Of a stretch of DNA of 64,000 nucleotides, positions 25,596-34,662 are shown in pieces (the stretch's first letter is position 1; every line of letters begins with the position of its first letter). A program made the position numbers and the translations under genes. The stretch covers positions 1-64,000 of the forward strand of contig CAZOOZ010000004.1 in the NCBI GenBank assembly GCA_964581565.1, written 5' to 3'. The DNA comes from UBA1433 sp964581565 (GTDB lineage Bacteria; Bacillota; Clostridia; Eubacteriales; UBA1433). The notes below the pieces were generated by a model. It saw only the letters and a program-made list of their open reading frames with translations. It did not search any database and had not been told where the DNA came from.

Positions 25596-26329
25596 TGGCA
25601 GTCGTATATAAAAAATCCATAGCATTAACGGATGCACCGTTATCATATTGCCCGGGTTGTACGCATGGGATTATTCATAAACTTGTTGCAGAAAATTTAG
25701 TAGAACTTGGCGTTTATGACAAAACAATAGGCGTTGGCCCGGTTGGTTGTTCTGCTTTGTGTGACTTCTTCTTCTCATGTGACATGTATATTGCAGCACA
25801 TGGTAGAGCACCGGCAGTTGCAACAGGTATAAAAAGAACACATCCTGATAAATTTGTTTTCACATATCAAGGTGATGGAGATTTAGCTTCTATAGGTACA
25901 GCTGAAATAGTTCATGCAGCACATAGAGCGGAAAAAATTTCTACCATCTTTGTCAACAATGCGATTTATGGTATGACAGGTGGACAAATGGCACCTACAA
26001 CATTAGTAGGACAAAAAGCTACCACTGCTCCTGAAGGAAGAAGCGAAGAACATTGTGGCAAACCAATTAGAATAGCTGAAATGATAGCAGAAATAGACGG
26101 TGCTAAATTTGTTGAACGTGTATCTGTGAATACTCCTGCAAATGTAAGAAAAGCTAAAAAAGCTATAAGACGTGCATTTGAATGTCAACTAGAAGGCAAA
26201 GGTTTTGGTTTGGTTGAAGTATTGTCTACATGTCCTACAAACTGGGGATTCACTCCAGTCGGTGCGTTAAAATGGTTAGAGGAAAATATGATTCCGTACT
26301 ACCCATTAGGCAACTTAAGGGATTTTTAA
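25595..26329 (+). CDS. vorA: 2-oxoacid:ferredoxin oxidoreductase, beta (TPP) subunit
   Basis: 244 residues. TPP-binding subunit: SYCPGCTHGIIHKLVAENL (cluster/TPP-side Cys pair), GPVGCSALCDFFF, TYQGDGDLASIGTAEIVHAA (GDG...N TPP motif, completed by FVNNAIYGMTGGQMAPTT). Works with the alpha, gamma and delta subunits encoded on both sides. Its ATG overlaps the stop of the alpha subunit (TAATG). Confidence 0.9.
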   Translation: MAVVYKKSIALTDAPLSYCPGCTHGIIHKLVAENLVELGVYDKTIGVGPVGCSALCDFFFSCDMYIAAHGRAPAVATGIKRTHPDKFVFTYQGDGDLASIGTAEIVHAAHRAEKISTIFVNNAIYGMTGGQMAPTTLVGQKATTAPEGRSEEHCGKPIRIAEMIAEIDGAKFVERVSVNTPANVRKAKKAIRRAFECQLEGKGFGLVEVLSTCPTNWGFTPVGALKWLEENMIPYYPLGNLRDF

Positions 26330-26342
26330 GGAGGGATATGAA

Positions 26343-26876
26343 ATGTTTGAACAAGTATTAGTTGCGGGTTTCGGCGGACAAGGCGTATTGCGTATTGGCC
26401 AGATGGTAGCATATGCTGGCTTTGCAGAAGGCAAAGAAGTAACATGGGCTCCGTCTTATGGTCCTGAAATGAGAGGTGGAACGGCTAACTGTAGCGTAGT
26501 TGTTTCCGATAGTGAAATCGGCTCTCCACAAGTATTGGAAGCAAACAGCGTAATCGTTATGAACTTGCCATCACTTCATAAATTCGAAGATACGGTAGTT
26601 CCTGGTGGAAAATTATTCATCAATAGCTCTATTATAAAAGAAAAATCTAAGAGAGATGACATTGAAGTATATTATGTTGATGCTAATGAAAAAGCAGCTG
26701 AAATAGGAAATGACCGAGGCGGAAACATGGTAATCTTGGGAGCATATGCAAAAGCAACAGGAACGGTTACACTTGATAGCCTTTATGAATTAGTAAAACA
26801 AACATTTACCGGCAGCAAAGCAAAATTCGTAGATTCAAATATTGCTTGTATTAAAGCTGGCTCAGAAATGGTATAA
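26343..26876 (+). CDS. vorC: 2-oxoacid:ferredoxin oxidoreductase, gamma subunit
   Basis: 177 residues, the typical length. GFGGQGVLRIGQMVAYAGFA near the N-terminus and SYGPEMRGGTANCSVVVS are hallmarks of POR/KOR/VOR gamma domains. SD AAGGAGGGATATGAA. Last gene of the operon, followed by a strong terminator. Confidence 0.92.
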   Translation: MFEQVLVAGFGGQGVLRIGQMVAYAGFAEGKEVTWAPSYGPEMRGGTANCSVVVSDSEIGSPQVLEANSVIVMNLPSLHKFEDTVVPGGKLFINSSIIKEKSKRDDIEVYYVDANEKAAEIGNDRGGNMVILGAYAKATGTVTLDSLYELVKQTFTGSKAKFVDSNIACIKAGSEMV

Positions 26877-26894
26877 GTATTTAACGATACAGTA

Positions 26895-26926
26895 AAAGCA
26901 CGTTCCTTACAGAACGTGCTTTTTTT
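26895..26926 (+). terminator. Intrinsic terminator of the vor operon
   Basis: AAAGCACGTTC, loop CTTACA, GAACGTGCTTT, followed by a T run: an 11-bp stem 18 bases after the vorC stop. Confidence 0.9.
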
Positions 26927-26967
26927 AAATATAAAAAATAACAAAACTTTTATAATCTTAAAAAAAG

Positions 26968-26996
26968 TTTACTTTCATATTTTTTTTTGATAAAAT
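26968..26996 (+). promoter_or_regulatory. Promoter of lysA
   Basis: TTTACT, 17-base spacer rich in T, TAAAAT, about 36 bases before the lysA ATG, whose SD is AGGTGG. Confidence 0.55.
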
Positions 26997-27032
26997 TAAT
27001 GCTTAAATTACAATGAATATAGGTGGTACATC

Positions 27033-28310
27033 ATGAGCGAAAGTCATTTTATTTTTTCAGGACATGATACGGTAGAGCTGGCAAAAAAATTCAAAACTCC
27101 ATTGTATGTAATGAGTGAAGATATCATACGAGAAAATATTAACACAATAAAAAATGCGTTTGAAGATGCCGGTTTGGAATATGATATTAATTATGCAGGC
27201 AAAGCATTTTTAAATTTGGCAATGTGTAAAATTGTTAAAGAGGAGAATATAAGTATCGATGTAGTCAGTGGCGGGGAATTATATACCGCAATAAAAGCTG
27301 GAATTGATCCTAGTCGTATTACGATGCATGGCAGCAATAAAAGTGAAGAAGAAATTATTTTTGCGCTTGAAAATAATGTCGGGCGCATTGTAATAGATAG
27401 TCTATACGAAGTAGAATTATTAAAAAAATTATGCAGTAGATTAAACAAAGTTCAGAAAGTGCATATTAGGGTAACGCCAAACATCGAGGCCCATACACAT
27501 GAATATGTACAGACAGGCAGAATTGATTCTAAGTTCGGTATTCCAATCAGTATCGCACTGAGAGCGGCAAGGCAAATTTGCAACGGAGACAAGACTCTAG
27601 AACTTGTTGGCCTGCATTGCCACATCGGATCTCAAATATTTGCGAGCAATCCGTTTATTATCGCTGCAAACAATATGCTTGAGTTGATGTACAATATTGA
27701 AGAACTTGGCATTAATATTCAGGAGCTTAATTTGGGTGGGGGATTTGGTATTAATTATTTAGCTGATGAAGAAATATTTTCTGTAAAAAATTATGTTGCG
27801 ACATTAGACGAGCTATTAAAATCAAAGTGCAAAGAATTAGAAATGCATATTCCTAAAATCATCGTTGAACCGGGAAGGTATATTGTCGGAACAGCCGGAA
27901 TAACATTATATACAGTTGGAACTGTGAAAGAGATACCATACTTAAGAAAATATGTAAGTGTAGATGGCGGAATGTATGAAAATCCGCGGCCAGCGTTATA
28001 TCATGCGGTGCACCGGGCCTATGTTGCCAACAGATATAATGAAGAAAAAAATGACTTAGTAACAATCAGTGGAAAATGTTGTGAAACAGATACATTGATA
28101 AGCGATATCCTGTTGCCGAAATGTCAATCGGGCGATATTTTAGCAGTCATGAACACAGGCGCTTATAACTATTCAATGTCCGGTAATTACAACAGATTGC
28201 CAAGGCCTGCAGTTGTATTGCTTAAAGGGAATCAAAGTGAGGTTATCGTTGAGCGTGAAAAGATAGAAGATATGATACGAAGTGATAGAATTCCCTCATG
28301 GATAGAGTAG
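27033..28310 (+). CDS. lysA: Diaminopimelate decarboxylase
   Basis: 425 residues. PLP enzyme, fold type III, converting meso-diaminopimelate to lysine. The PLP Lys lies in INYAGKAFLNLAMCKI; further landmarks are GLHCHIGSQIF, LNLGGGFGINYL, VEPGRYIVGTAG, VSVDGGMYENPRPALYHA and the cross-subunit Cys in GKCCETDTLI. Own promoter. No other lysine gene is nearby; the next gene (site-2 protease homologue) follows after 28 bases, so co-transcription is possible. Confidence 0.95.
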   Translation: MSESHFIFSGHDTVELAKKFKTPLYVMSEDIIRENINTIKNAFEDAGLEYDINYAGKAFLNLAMCKIVKEENISIDVVSGGELYTAIKAGIDPSRITMHGSNKSEEEIIFALENNVGRIVIDSLYEVELLKKLCSRLNKVQKVHIRVTPNIEAHTHEYVQTGRIDSKFGIPISIALRAARQICNGDKTLELVGLHCHIGSQIFASNPFIIAANNMLELMYNIEELGINIQELNLGGGFGINYLADEEIFSVKNYVATLDELLKSKCKELEMHIPKIIVEPGRYIVGTAGITLYTVGTVKEIPYLRKYVSVDGGMYENPRPALYHAVHRAYVANRYNEEKNDLVTISGKCCETDTLISDILLPKCQSGDILAVMNTGAYNYSMSGNYNRLPRPAVVLLKGNQSEVIVEREKIEDMIRSDRIPSWIE

Positions 28311-28338
28311 TTCTACTGACTGTTTAAAGGAGATTATA

Positions 28339-28986
28339 TTGGATAATATATTTAATATACAAAGAATATTATATTCTGTCCCCGCTTTGCTGATTGCAAT
28401 TTCTATGCATGAATATGCACATGCTTATGTGAGCTATAAGTTGGGAGACGATACAGCTAAAAACATGGGGAGGATGAGCGTTAATCCTTTTGTGCATTTG
28501 GATCTTTTTGGAACCATATGTCTGGTTTTATTAGGGTTTGGATGGGCAAAGCCAGTAGGTATTAATCCAGATAAGTTTAAAAACCGGAAAAAAGGGATGC
28601 TATTATCTGCTATTGCAGGACCTGTAATGAACTTATTAATAGCTGTTATTGCGGTATTTATATATTTATTATTAATAAAAATATTTTACTCATCCACCTC
28701 TGATACATTTAATATTTTTTTAAATATTATTTATTATATTTTTATATATAATGTGTATTTATGTATATTCAATTTGCTTCCTTTGCCACCATTGGATGGC
28801 TCAAAAGTTCTGGCAGCTTTTCTTCCTGAGAGGTTAGAATATAAATTTTATCAATATGAAAGACAAATGTATTTTATATTATTAATATTAATTATTACAC
28901 AAGTTGTTGTTAAAATCATGAACGTATTGGGAAGTGGCTTGGCAAATATTATTTTTAATGTTATATATAAAATTTTAGGGTTTTAA
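28339..28986 (+). CDS. Site-2 protease family (M50) membrane metalloprotease homologue
   Basis: 215 residues from a TTG start with AAAGGAG six bases upstream. The zinc motif HEYAH (ISMHEYAHAYVSYKLGD) lies in the first membrane helix region near residue 24, and the third ligand motif NLLPLPPLDGSKV near residue 150. Four or more hydrophobic segments. It belongs to the compact ydfJ/YwhC-like M50 group that usually precedes scpA-scpB in Clostridia, as here. Intramembrane cleavage is inferred; no substrate is known. Confidence 0.9.
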   Translation: MDNIFNIQRILYSVPALLIAISMHEYAHAYVSYKLGDDTAKNMGRMSVNPFVHLDLFGTICLVLLGFGWAKPVGINPDKFKNRKKGMLLSAIAGPVMNLLIAVIAVFIYLLLIKIFYSSTSDTFNIFLNIIYYIFIYNVYLCIFNLLPLPPLDGSKVLAAFLPERLEYKFYQYERQMYFILLILIITQVVVKIMNVLGSGLANIIFNVIYKILGF

Positions 28987-29717
28987 TGGATAATTATAAT
29001 ATTAATACGAAAGCTTTTGAAGGACCTTTAGATTTATTACTGCACTTAATTCAAAAAAATGAAGTAGATATTTCTAATATCCCCATTGTAAGTATAACGC
29101 AGCAATATATGGAGTATATTTACAGTTGGAAAGATATGAATTTAGAAATAGCTACTGAGTTTATACTTATGGCAGCACAACTATTGGAAATTAAATCCAA
29201 AATGTTACTGCCTGTTCAAGAAAATGATTCTGATGAAGAAATTGATCCGAGAGAAGAACTTGCTCAAAAATTATTTGAGTATAAAATTTTTAAAGAAATT
29301 AGTGCATATATAGCACAAGGTCAGGAAGCATATCTACATACTTTTACAAAAGACCCAATGTATTTGCAAACATTAGTCATAGAGCCGGGAAATATGGATA
29401 TTGATATAGATAGCCTGGCAAAAATCATGCGAAGATTTATAGTTGAAAAAAAATTGCTGTCAGATAAATTAACAAATTATGAAAATTTAAAACAAGATAA
29501 AATAACTATAATAGATAAAATAAAAGAAATCAGAGATGCTCTGATTGATAACAGTATGCTCAGCTTTAATGAGCTTCTAAAAACACAGAAGAATATACAT
29601 CATTGTATTACACTATTTTTAGCAGTGTTGGAATTAACGAAACAAAATGTTGTTACACTGGAGCAGGCCGGTAATTTTGAAGATATTATAATCGTTTCTT
29701 TAATTGGAGAATATTGA
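28986..29717 (+). CDS. scpA: Segregation and condensation protein A
   Basis: 243 residues. Kleisin of the SMC-ScpAB condensin. The N-terminal kleisin signature FEGPLDLLLHLIQKNEVDIS with FILMAAQLLEIKSKMLLP is clear; a charged linker and C-terminal winged helix (ITLFLAVLELTKQNVVTLEQ) follow. Its ATG overlaps the previous stop and its own stop overlaps the scpB start (TTGATG). Confidence 0.97.
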   Translation: MDNYNINTKAFEGPLDLLLHLIQKNEVDISNIPIVSITQQYMEYIYSWKDMNLEIATEFILMAAQLLEIKSKMLLPVQENDSDEEIDPREELAQKLFEYKIFKEISAYIAQGQEAYLHTFTKDPMYLQTLVIEPGNMDIDIDSLAKIMRRFIVEKKLLSDKLTNYENLKQDKITIIDKIKEIRDALIDNSMLSFNELLKTQKNIHHCITLFLAVLELTKQNVVTLEQAGNFEDIIIVSLIGEY

Positions 29718-30280
29718 TGGATAAAGAACAGTTGAAAAAAATTATTGAAGCAATGTTATTTGCCTATGGAGAACCATTGGAGATTGATGTCATATGCGAA
29801 ATAACAAAAACAGAAAAAGAATTAGTTATCAAAGCCATTGAAGAACTAATACAGGAAGCAGATTATAACATGAGGGGAATTTGTATTGTCAGTCTTGGCG
29901 ATAAATATCAAATGACTACCAGGGCGCAGTATTATGACTTCGTGCAATCATTATTTAAAGAATATATATCGACAAAAATATCTCAGGCATCACTGGAAAC
30001 ACTCGCTATAATTGCCTATAGACAGCCGGTTACAAGACCGGAAATAGAAGCTATTAGAGGTGTGAATTCTGATTCTTCGGTAAGAAATCTGATAGATAGG
30101 GGTTTGATAAAAGAAGCTGGCAGAAAAGATGTGATAGGAAAGCCGATTATGTTTGAAACAACTGATCGATTTTTATTGTTTGCTGGCGTTAGCGAATTGT
30201 CAAAATTACCTGATTTTGAAGAATTCAGCATATTAATGGATGAAGAAACACAGCTTAAAGAAAACGAAGAAGGGTTATAG
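29717..30280 (+). CDS. scpB: Segregation and condensation protein B
   Basis: 187 residues from ATG at 29717, overlapping the scpA stop. Dimeric winged-helix partner that bridges kleisin and SMC. IIEAMLFAYGEPLEIDVICE and LETLAIIAYRQPVTRPEIEA, IRGVNSDSSVRNLIDRGLI are diagnostic. A short acidic tail ends the protein. azlC follows with a one-base overlap. Confidence 0.97.
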   Translation: MDKEQLKKIIEAMLFAYGEPLEIDVICEITKTEKELVIKAIEELIQEADYNMRGICIVSLGDKYQMTTRAQYYDFVQSLFKEYISTKISQASLETLAIIAYRQPVTRPEIEAIRGVNSDSSVRNLIDRGLIKEAGRKDVIGKPIMFETTDRFLLFAGVSELSKLPDFEEFSILMDEETQLKENEEGL

Positions 30281-30972
30281 TGAGAAACATTTTTAAAATT
30301 ACAATTAAAAAAACTTTACCTGTATTTTTTGGGTATATTTTTGTCGGCATGGCATTTGGTCTTTTGCTTGATAATGCCGGGTATTCTTGGATATGGTCAA
30401 TTTTGATCAGCAGTGTTGTTTACTCCGGGTCGCTGCAATTTGTTTTAGTATCTTTTTTGGTAAATCCAGTAAGTGTTTTTTCGGTGCTGATAACCTCTGT
30501 TGCTGTTAACAGCCGTTATATGTTTTGCGGCATTTCTTTTATAAACCGATTTAAAAACATGGGAAAAAAGAAATGGTATATGATTTTTTCACTTACAGAT
30601 GAAACATATTCATTATTGTTTTCATTAAAGGATGAAAAAAAATTATATGAAAATGACATTTTTCTTTTTTTAATTTCTTTTTTTAATCAAATATACTGGA
30701 TTATCGGCTCTTTTATCGGAGCCTTTATCGGAGATGTCATACCTTTCAACACTCAAGGAATAGAGTTTGCAATGACAGCATTATTTATAGTCATATTACT
30801 TGAACAAATCCTATCAACGAAGAGTATTTTACCGGCCGTAATTGGGCTTATGAGCAGCGCCGCCTCGATTTTCTTGTTTAGTATTGAAAATTTTATACTA
30901 CCATCTCTTTTCCTCTCATCTTTTCTACTGTTAGCCATAAAACAATATAAGCTTAAAGGAGACAAGCAATAA
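30280..30972 (+). CDS. azlC: AzlC family branched-chain amino acid exporter, large subunit
   Basis: 230 residues from GTG at 30280, overlapping the scpB stop by one base. Polytopic membrane protein; PVFFGYIFVGMAFGLLLDNA, SSVVYSGSLQFVLVSFL and NSRYMFCGISFI match the AzlC/YgaZ family. With AzlD it forms an exporter for branched-chain amino acids and analogues such as 4-azaleucine (B. subtilis). The azlCD pair has presumably become coupled to scpAB by position only. Confidence 0.93.
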   Translation: MRNIFKITIKKTLPVFFGYIFVGMAFGLLLDNAGYSWIWSILISSVVYSGSLQFVLVSFLVNPVSVFSVLITSVAVNSRYMFCGISFINRFKNMGKKKWYMIFSLTDETYSLLFSLKDEKKLYENDIFLFLISFFNQIYWIIGSFIGAFIGDVIPFNTQGIEFAMTALFIVILLEQILSTKSILPAVIGLMSSAASIFLFSIENFILPSLFLSSFLLLAIKQYKLKGDKQ

Positions 30973-30974
30973 AC

Positions 30975-31310
30975 ATGGATTACATGTATGCAATTATTAT
31001 TATTTCAATCGCGGCGATAGTAACGTTTGTAATACGATGGCTGCCATTTTTGTTGTTTGATAATAAGAAAAAGCAGATACCAAAATCAATTACTTATCTG
31101 GGAGATATCCTGCCTCAAGCTGTTATGGCGATACTGATTGTCTATAGCTTAAAATTTGTGGACTTTCAAACAATAAGTGGATTTTTACCTGAATTGATCT
31201 CTGTTGCCGTCGTTATCATTATTCATATTTTAAAGAGAAGCAATTTGCTTAGCATAGGGTTAGGCACAGTTGTTTATATGGTTTTAATTCAATTTGTCTT
31301 TATACGTTAA
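30975..31310 (+). CDS. azlD: AzlD family branched-chain amino acid exporter, small subunit
   Basis: 111 residues, four hydrophobic segments. IIISIAAIVTFVIRWLPFLL, SITYLGDILPQAVMAILIVY are typical of AzlD/YgaH. It begins three bases after azlC. Converges with the DUF4363 gene. Confidence 0.92.
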   Translation: MDYMYAIIIISIAAIVTFVIRWLPFLLFDNKKKQIPKSITYLGDILPQAVMAILIVYSLKFVDFQTISGFLPELISVAVVIIIHILKRSNLLSIGLGTVVYMVLIQFVFIR

Positions 31311-31331
31311 AAGAATACAACATTTTTATTA

Positions 31332-31712
31332 TTAAAATATATTATCTCTATTTATTTGTTCGTTTTCATGTAAATGTTCTAAAAAATGCAGAAGTTCTTC
31401 GCATTGCGCAGCAGCAAAAGCGCCTTCTCTTTTTTTTAAATATATCTCTGATATTTTGAAGTTCGCGCCTATAGATTCTACGGTTTCATGATTTACAACC
31501 AATTTTAAATAATGTTCTGTTTCTTCCCATTGTTTTTGCATCTTCTCAAGGCTTTTTTTTGCATCAGTCCAATTTTCTTCTTCAATGTCATGAATATATT
31601 GGCTACCTAATTCATTAAAGTCATCATAACTTTTTTTTATATACTGATTAATAAAAATATTTATTGAGATAATAAAAACGATAAGAAAAACAGATACAAT
31701 TAAATTTCTCAT
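31332..31712 (-). CDS. DUF4363 family protein
   Basis: 126 residues: an N-terminal membrane segment (IVSVFLIVFIISINIFI) followed by an extracytoplasmic helical region (DDFNELGSQYIHDIEEENWT, then KKSLEKMQKQWEETEHYLKL). This layout matches DUF4363 proteins, which in Clostridia are usually paired with a DUF421 gene, exactly as here: the start codon overlaps the upstream DUF421 stop (ATGA). Function unknown. Confidence 0.75.
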   Translation of the reverse strand: MRNLIVSVFLIVFIISINIFINQYIKKSYDDFNELGSQYIHDIEEENWTDAKKSLEKMQKQWEETEHYLKLVVNHETVESIGANFKISEIYLKKREGAFAAAQCEELLHFLEHLHENEQINRDNIF

Positions 31713-32407
31713 CAGCTTAGTTCCTCTTTGGCAAATATATATATTTTATAATCAAATTCGTAAGCTAGAATTATTTGGGATATATTATTAATTTTGATTC
31801 TTCGAAGTTCGCTATTCAATCTTTTTAGTGTAGTATCACCCCGCATGCCTTTTATATCCCGAATAAATTTACCATCTGCAATGATTATATCAGGCATAGA
31901 TTTTCTATCGGTAATTACGCTGGGCTTGCCGTTTGTTTCGAGTATGAGATGACGCACATTAGATAATTCCATTTCGCCCGAATTGCGTATAAGCTCGATA
32001 ATATCTTCAACGTCAATTCGTAGTTTCTTCATTTGGTTATAATCTATTTTCCCATTTTTGATAAGATAAGATGGTGAACCTATAATGATTTTTTTAAATT
32101 TTTTTGATTTTAACGAGAAAAATGAAATAATACTTTCAATAAAAAATAACAACACTACTGGAATAAAGCCATGCAACAATGGAGTTTCTACACTTATGAT
32201 CGGCTCGCTTGCGACTTGTGCAATCATTAATGTTACAACAAGCTCAAATGGTTGCATATCTCCTATCTGGCGCTTGCCCATTAATCGCAATAAAATGAAT
32301 ATTAATAAATACATAATTAATAATCTAATAAATATAATTGCCATGATAATATTATGAACGGTTTTAGATGAATAATGCTCAGAAGAATTTAAATATTTAT
32401 ATTTCAT
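31712..32407 (-). CDS. DUF421 (YetF/YcaP-type) membrane protein
   Basis: 231 residues if read from ATG at 32407; family members usually begin nearer MAIIFIRLL (32344), and neither start has a good SD, so the first 20 residues are uncertain. Three membrane helices include the hallmark LMGKRQIGDMQPFELVVTLM. The cytoplasmic C-terminal domain shows SYLIKNGKIDYNQMKKLRID, VEDIIELIRNSG and related family motifs. B. subtilis YetF-like proteins sit in the spore or cell membrane; molecular role is unclear. Divergent from the small membrane gene at 32454. Confidence 0.85.
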   Translation of the reverse strand: MKYKYLNSSEHYSSKTVHNIIMAIIFIRLLIMYLLIFILLRLMGKRQIGDMQPFELVVTLMIAQVASEPIISVETPLLHGFIPVVLLFFIESIISFFSLKSKKFKKIIIGSPSYLIKNGKIDYNQMKKLRIDVEDIIELIRNSGEMELSNVRHLILETNGKPSVITDRKSMPDIIIADGKFIRDIKGMRGDTTLKRLNSELRRIKINNISQIILAYEFDYKIYIFAKEELS

Positions 32408-32453
32408 CAAGAATAGTGTAAAATATACTATTAAGTAATATCAGAGGTGTTTT

Positions 32454-32660
32454 ATGAATGATGTTCTTGATAACTTTATTAGTTTAATAATTAGAATGAA
32501 TCCAATTTTAATATTTATAATTTTAATTATATGTATTTGGTTGCTCTTTTATATAAAAAACAAAATGGAGGACTTTTTTTCTTATTTTAAAACTTTTGTA
32601 ATAGAATTAAAAAAATTGAATGATAATCTAAATAAGGATGAAAGAAATGATAAATTATAA
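32454..32660 (+). CDS. Small single-pass membrane protein, unknown
   Basis: 68 residues, ATG four bases after AGAGGTG. One strong membrane segment (ILIFIILIICIWLLFYI) and a charged C-terminal helix (KTFVIELKKLNDNLNKDERN). No family recognised. Its 3' end overlaps the start of the methylase-like gene by 14 bases, so the two are probably translated together and may work together (inference). Confidence 0.6.
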   Translation: MNDVLDNFISLIIRMNPILIFIILIICIWLLFYIKNKMEDFFSYFKTFVIELKKLNDNLNKDERNDKL

Positions 32661-34662
32661 AAAAATTATCATTGAATTAAAGCAAGTAGTACGAAGAAAC
32701 AGTTACAGCAAAGAAAAATTTATAAATTTAAACGTTTTTAAAATATTTTATTTAAAATATTTAATAGATAATCATTTTATTGATTTATCAAAAAATGAAT
32801 TAATAGATTTATTTCAAAACTTTTCAATTTCCATGATTTTAAAATATGTACCACATGAAGAAAATTATGAAATAGATGATTATCCTATTGATATTTCTTA
32901 TTCTGATGCACGACTCATTTCAGATTTGCTGTTGCGGGAGCATTGGTTTGACACTTCATTAGAGAAATTATGCTACATGTATGTAAATTTACATAGCAAT
33001 GAAGAAAAAAAAGACCAAGACATCGTCTATATTCCAGACTATATTATTAAAACAATGTCTGATTTTGTGAATGTGCAAATAGATAAAGACATGAAATTTT
33101 TAGATCCAAATTGCAGCAATGGATTTTTTATAAGAATGTATGATATGTTCTATGAGAATTTAAATTTGGATATGGGATCTTATGAAAAACATAAATTGAT
33201 TTTAGATCATCATCTTTATGCTTGCGACAAAGATGATATATCGGTGATATGTACGAAACTTATCTTGAGTTTAAAAAATGAAAAAATATACTTTAGCAAA
33301 AATATTATACATAGTGATCTTCTGCTTCAAGACGTATATCCAAACAACATTTTTGATTTAATATTAACTTATATGCCCGAAAACACAGCAAAACGATATG
33401 ATAAAAAAAATAATGATATTCTTTTTGAAAAGTATGATGAAGTATTTTTGAATAAAAATGATATTGTGAATTGTTTTTTCCAGGTATTTAAAAAATTGCT
33501 TAAAAAAGACGGTAATTTGTGTTGCATAATAAGCAGAGATTTCTTAGACTCCAATCGTTTTTATTCATTAAGAGAAAATTTATTAACTAATTATAAAATG
33601 AATCACATAGTTGATTTTTCTGGTATTAAAATTATAAAAAATGCAATTATGAAATCTGCTATAATTTCTTTAGAAAATAGTAATTGCGGTAAAGAGAATA
33701 ATATCTTAATAAGACGAGCAATAACAAATAGATGTGAAAAAATATCGACAGTCAATTTATTCCGGGCCCTTACTGAACAAAAAGAAAAAGATTATTTTGA
33801 AAAATTTTATTATTCAAAAAAGAACCTGAAAGCAAAGACATTTTTCTTTATAGACGAACAAAGTAATAAAATAATAGAAAAAATTGAAAGCAGGAGTTTG
33901 GTTCAATTAAAAGATATCTTAAATGTGCACCAAGGTATTATAACGGGCTACGATCAAGCTTTTATTTTTAGAAAAGACGATGATAGACTCAAAGATTTTA
34001 ATAAACAATTTATTAAGCCTTGGATTAAAAGCAGTGATGTAAATAGCTATTACATAAAACCAAATGGTTTTGTCTTATTGTATTCAAATGATTTAGAAGC
34101 TACCAAAGATAGTAACGAAATCAAATATTTAAGGCAGTATCAAAATAAGCTCTCACAACGGCGTGAATGCATAAATGGAAAATTACCATGGTATTATTTA
34201 CAATGGGGAAGGAATAAAGAAATTTTCCAAATCCCTAAAATAGTCTATCCATGCAAAGCAGGAAAAAATCGTTTCGCATATGATAGCAAAAGCAATTTTT
34301 TTAGTGCCGATGTGTATGCACTTACATTAAAAAGTTATGCATATAATATTAGTTACGAATATTTGTGCATATTGCTCAATAGCACATTATATGATTTTTA
34401 TTATAAAACGTTGGCTAAAAAATTAAGCAAAAAGAGATATGAATATTCTGCTGAGAATATATTAAAGTTAAAAATACCACTACTCGACATCAATAACGAG
34501 AACATTAAAAAAGCGTATAGACAAATTAGCCATAGTGTAAATACGGATAGTTATTTAAGTAATTTAAATGAACTAAATAGTTTTGTATACAGGTTATTTA
34601 ATTTAACGGACGAAGAAATATTATATGTAAAAAATAAAGGAGCGAAAACATGCACGAAGTAA
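32647..34662 (+). CDS. TaqI/Eco57I-like N6-adenine DNA methylase homologue with eroded catalytic motifs
   Basis: 671 residues from ATG at 32647 (AAGGA eight bases upstream; ATG at 32638 also possible). An N-terminal helical region precedes YIPDYIIKTMSDFV and FLDPNCSNGFFIRMYD (near 151-166), matching motif X/I of gamma-type N6-adenine MTases but with DPNCSNG for DPACGSG. Motif IV, normally NPPY/F, reads LILTYMPENT (near 236), so the catalytic Asn-Pro-Pro-Tyr is missing. The C-terminal half keeps TaqI-like recognition features (HQGIITGYDQAFIF, IKPWIKSSDVNSYYIKPNGF, LPWYYLQWGRNKEIFQIPKI, KKLSKKRYEYSAENILKLKI). No restriction nuclease, BREX or DISARM genes are nearby. It may be a DNA-binding protein derived from a methylase. 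Confidence 0.75.
   Translation: MINYKKIIIELKQVVRRNSYSKEKFINLNVFKIFYLKYLIDNHFIDLSKNELIDLFQNFSISMILKYVPHEENYEIDDYPIDISYSDARLISDLLLREHWFDTSLEKLCYMYVNLHSNEEKKDQDIVYIPDYIIKTMSDFVNVQIDKDMKFLDPNCSNGFFIRMYDMFYENLNLDMGSYEKHKLILDHHLYACDKDDISVICTKLILSLKNEKIYFSKNIIHSDLLLQDVYPNNIFDLILTYMPENTAKRYDKKNNDILFEKYDEVFLNKNDIVNCFFQVFKKLLKKDGNLCCIISRDFLDSNRFYSLRENLLTNYKMNHIVDFSGIKIIKNAIMKSAIISLENSNCGKENNILIRRAITNRCEKISTVNLFRALTEQKEKDYFEKFYYSKKNLKAKTFFFIDEQSNKIIEKIESRSLVQLKDILNVHQGIITGYDQAFIFRKDDDRLKDFNKQFIKPWIKSSDVNSYYIKPNGFVLLYSNDLEATKDSNEIKYLRQYQNKLSQRRECINGKLPWYYLQWGRNKEIFQIPKIVYPCKAGKNRFAYDSKSNFFSADVYALTLKSYAYNISYEYLCILLNSTLYDFYYKTLAKKLSKKRYEYSAENILKLKIPLLDINNENIKKAYRQISHSVNTDSYLSNLNELNSFVYRLFNLTDEEILYVKNKGAKTCTK

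Noticed and set aside
32647..34662. Active type IIG or BREX PglX system
   Set aside because: The catalytic NPPY motif is absent and none of the BREX, DISARM or nuclease partners are in the 10 kb on either side.
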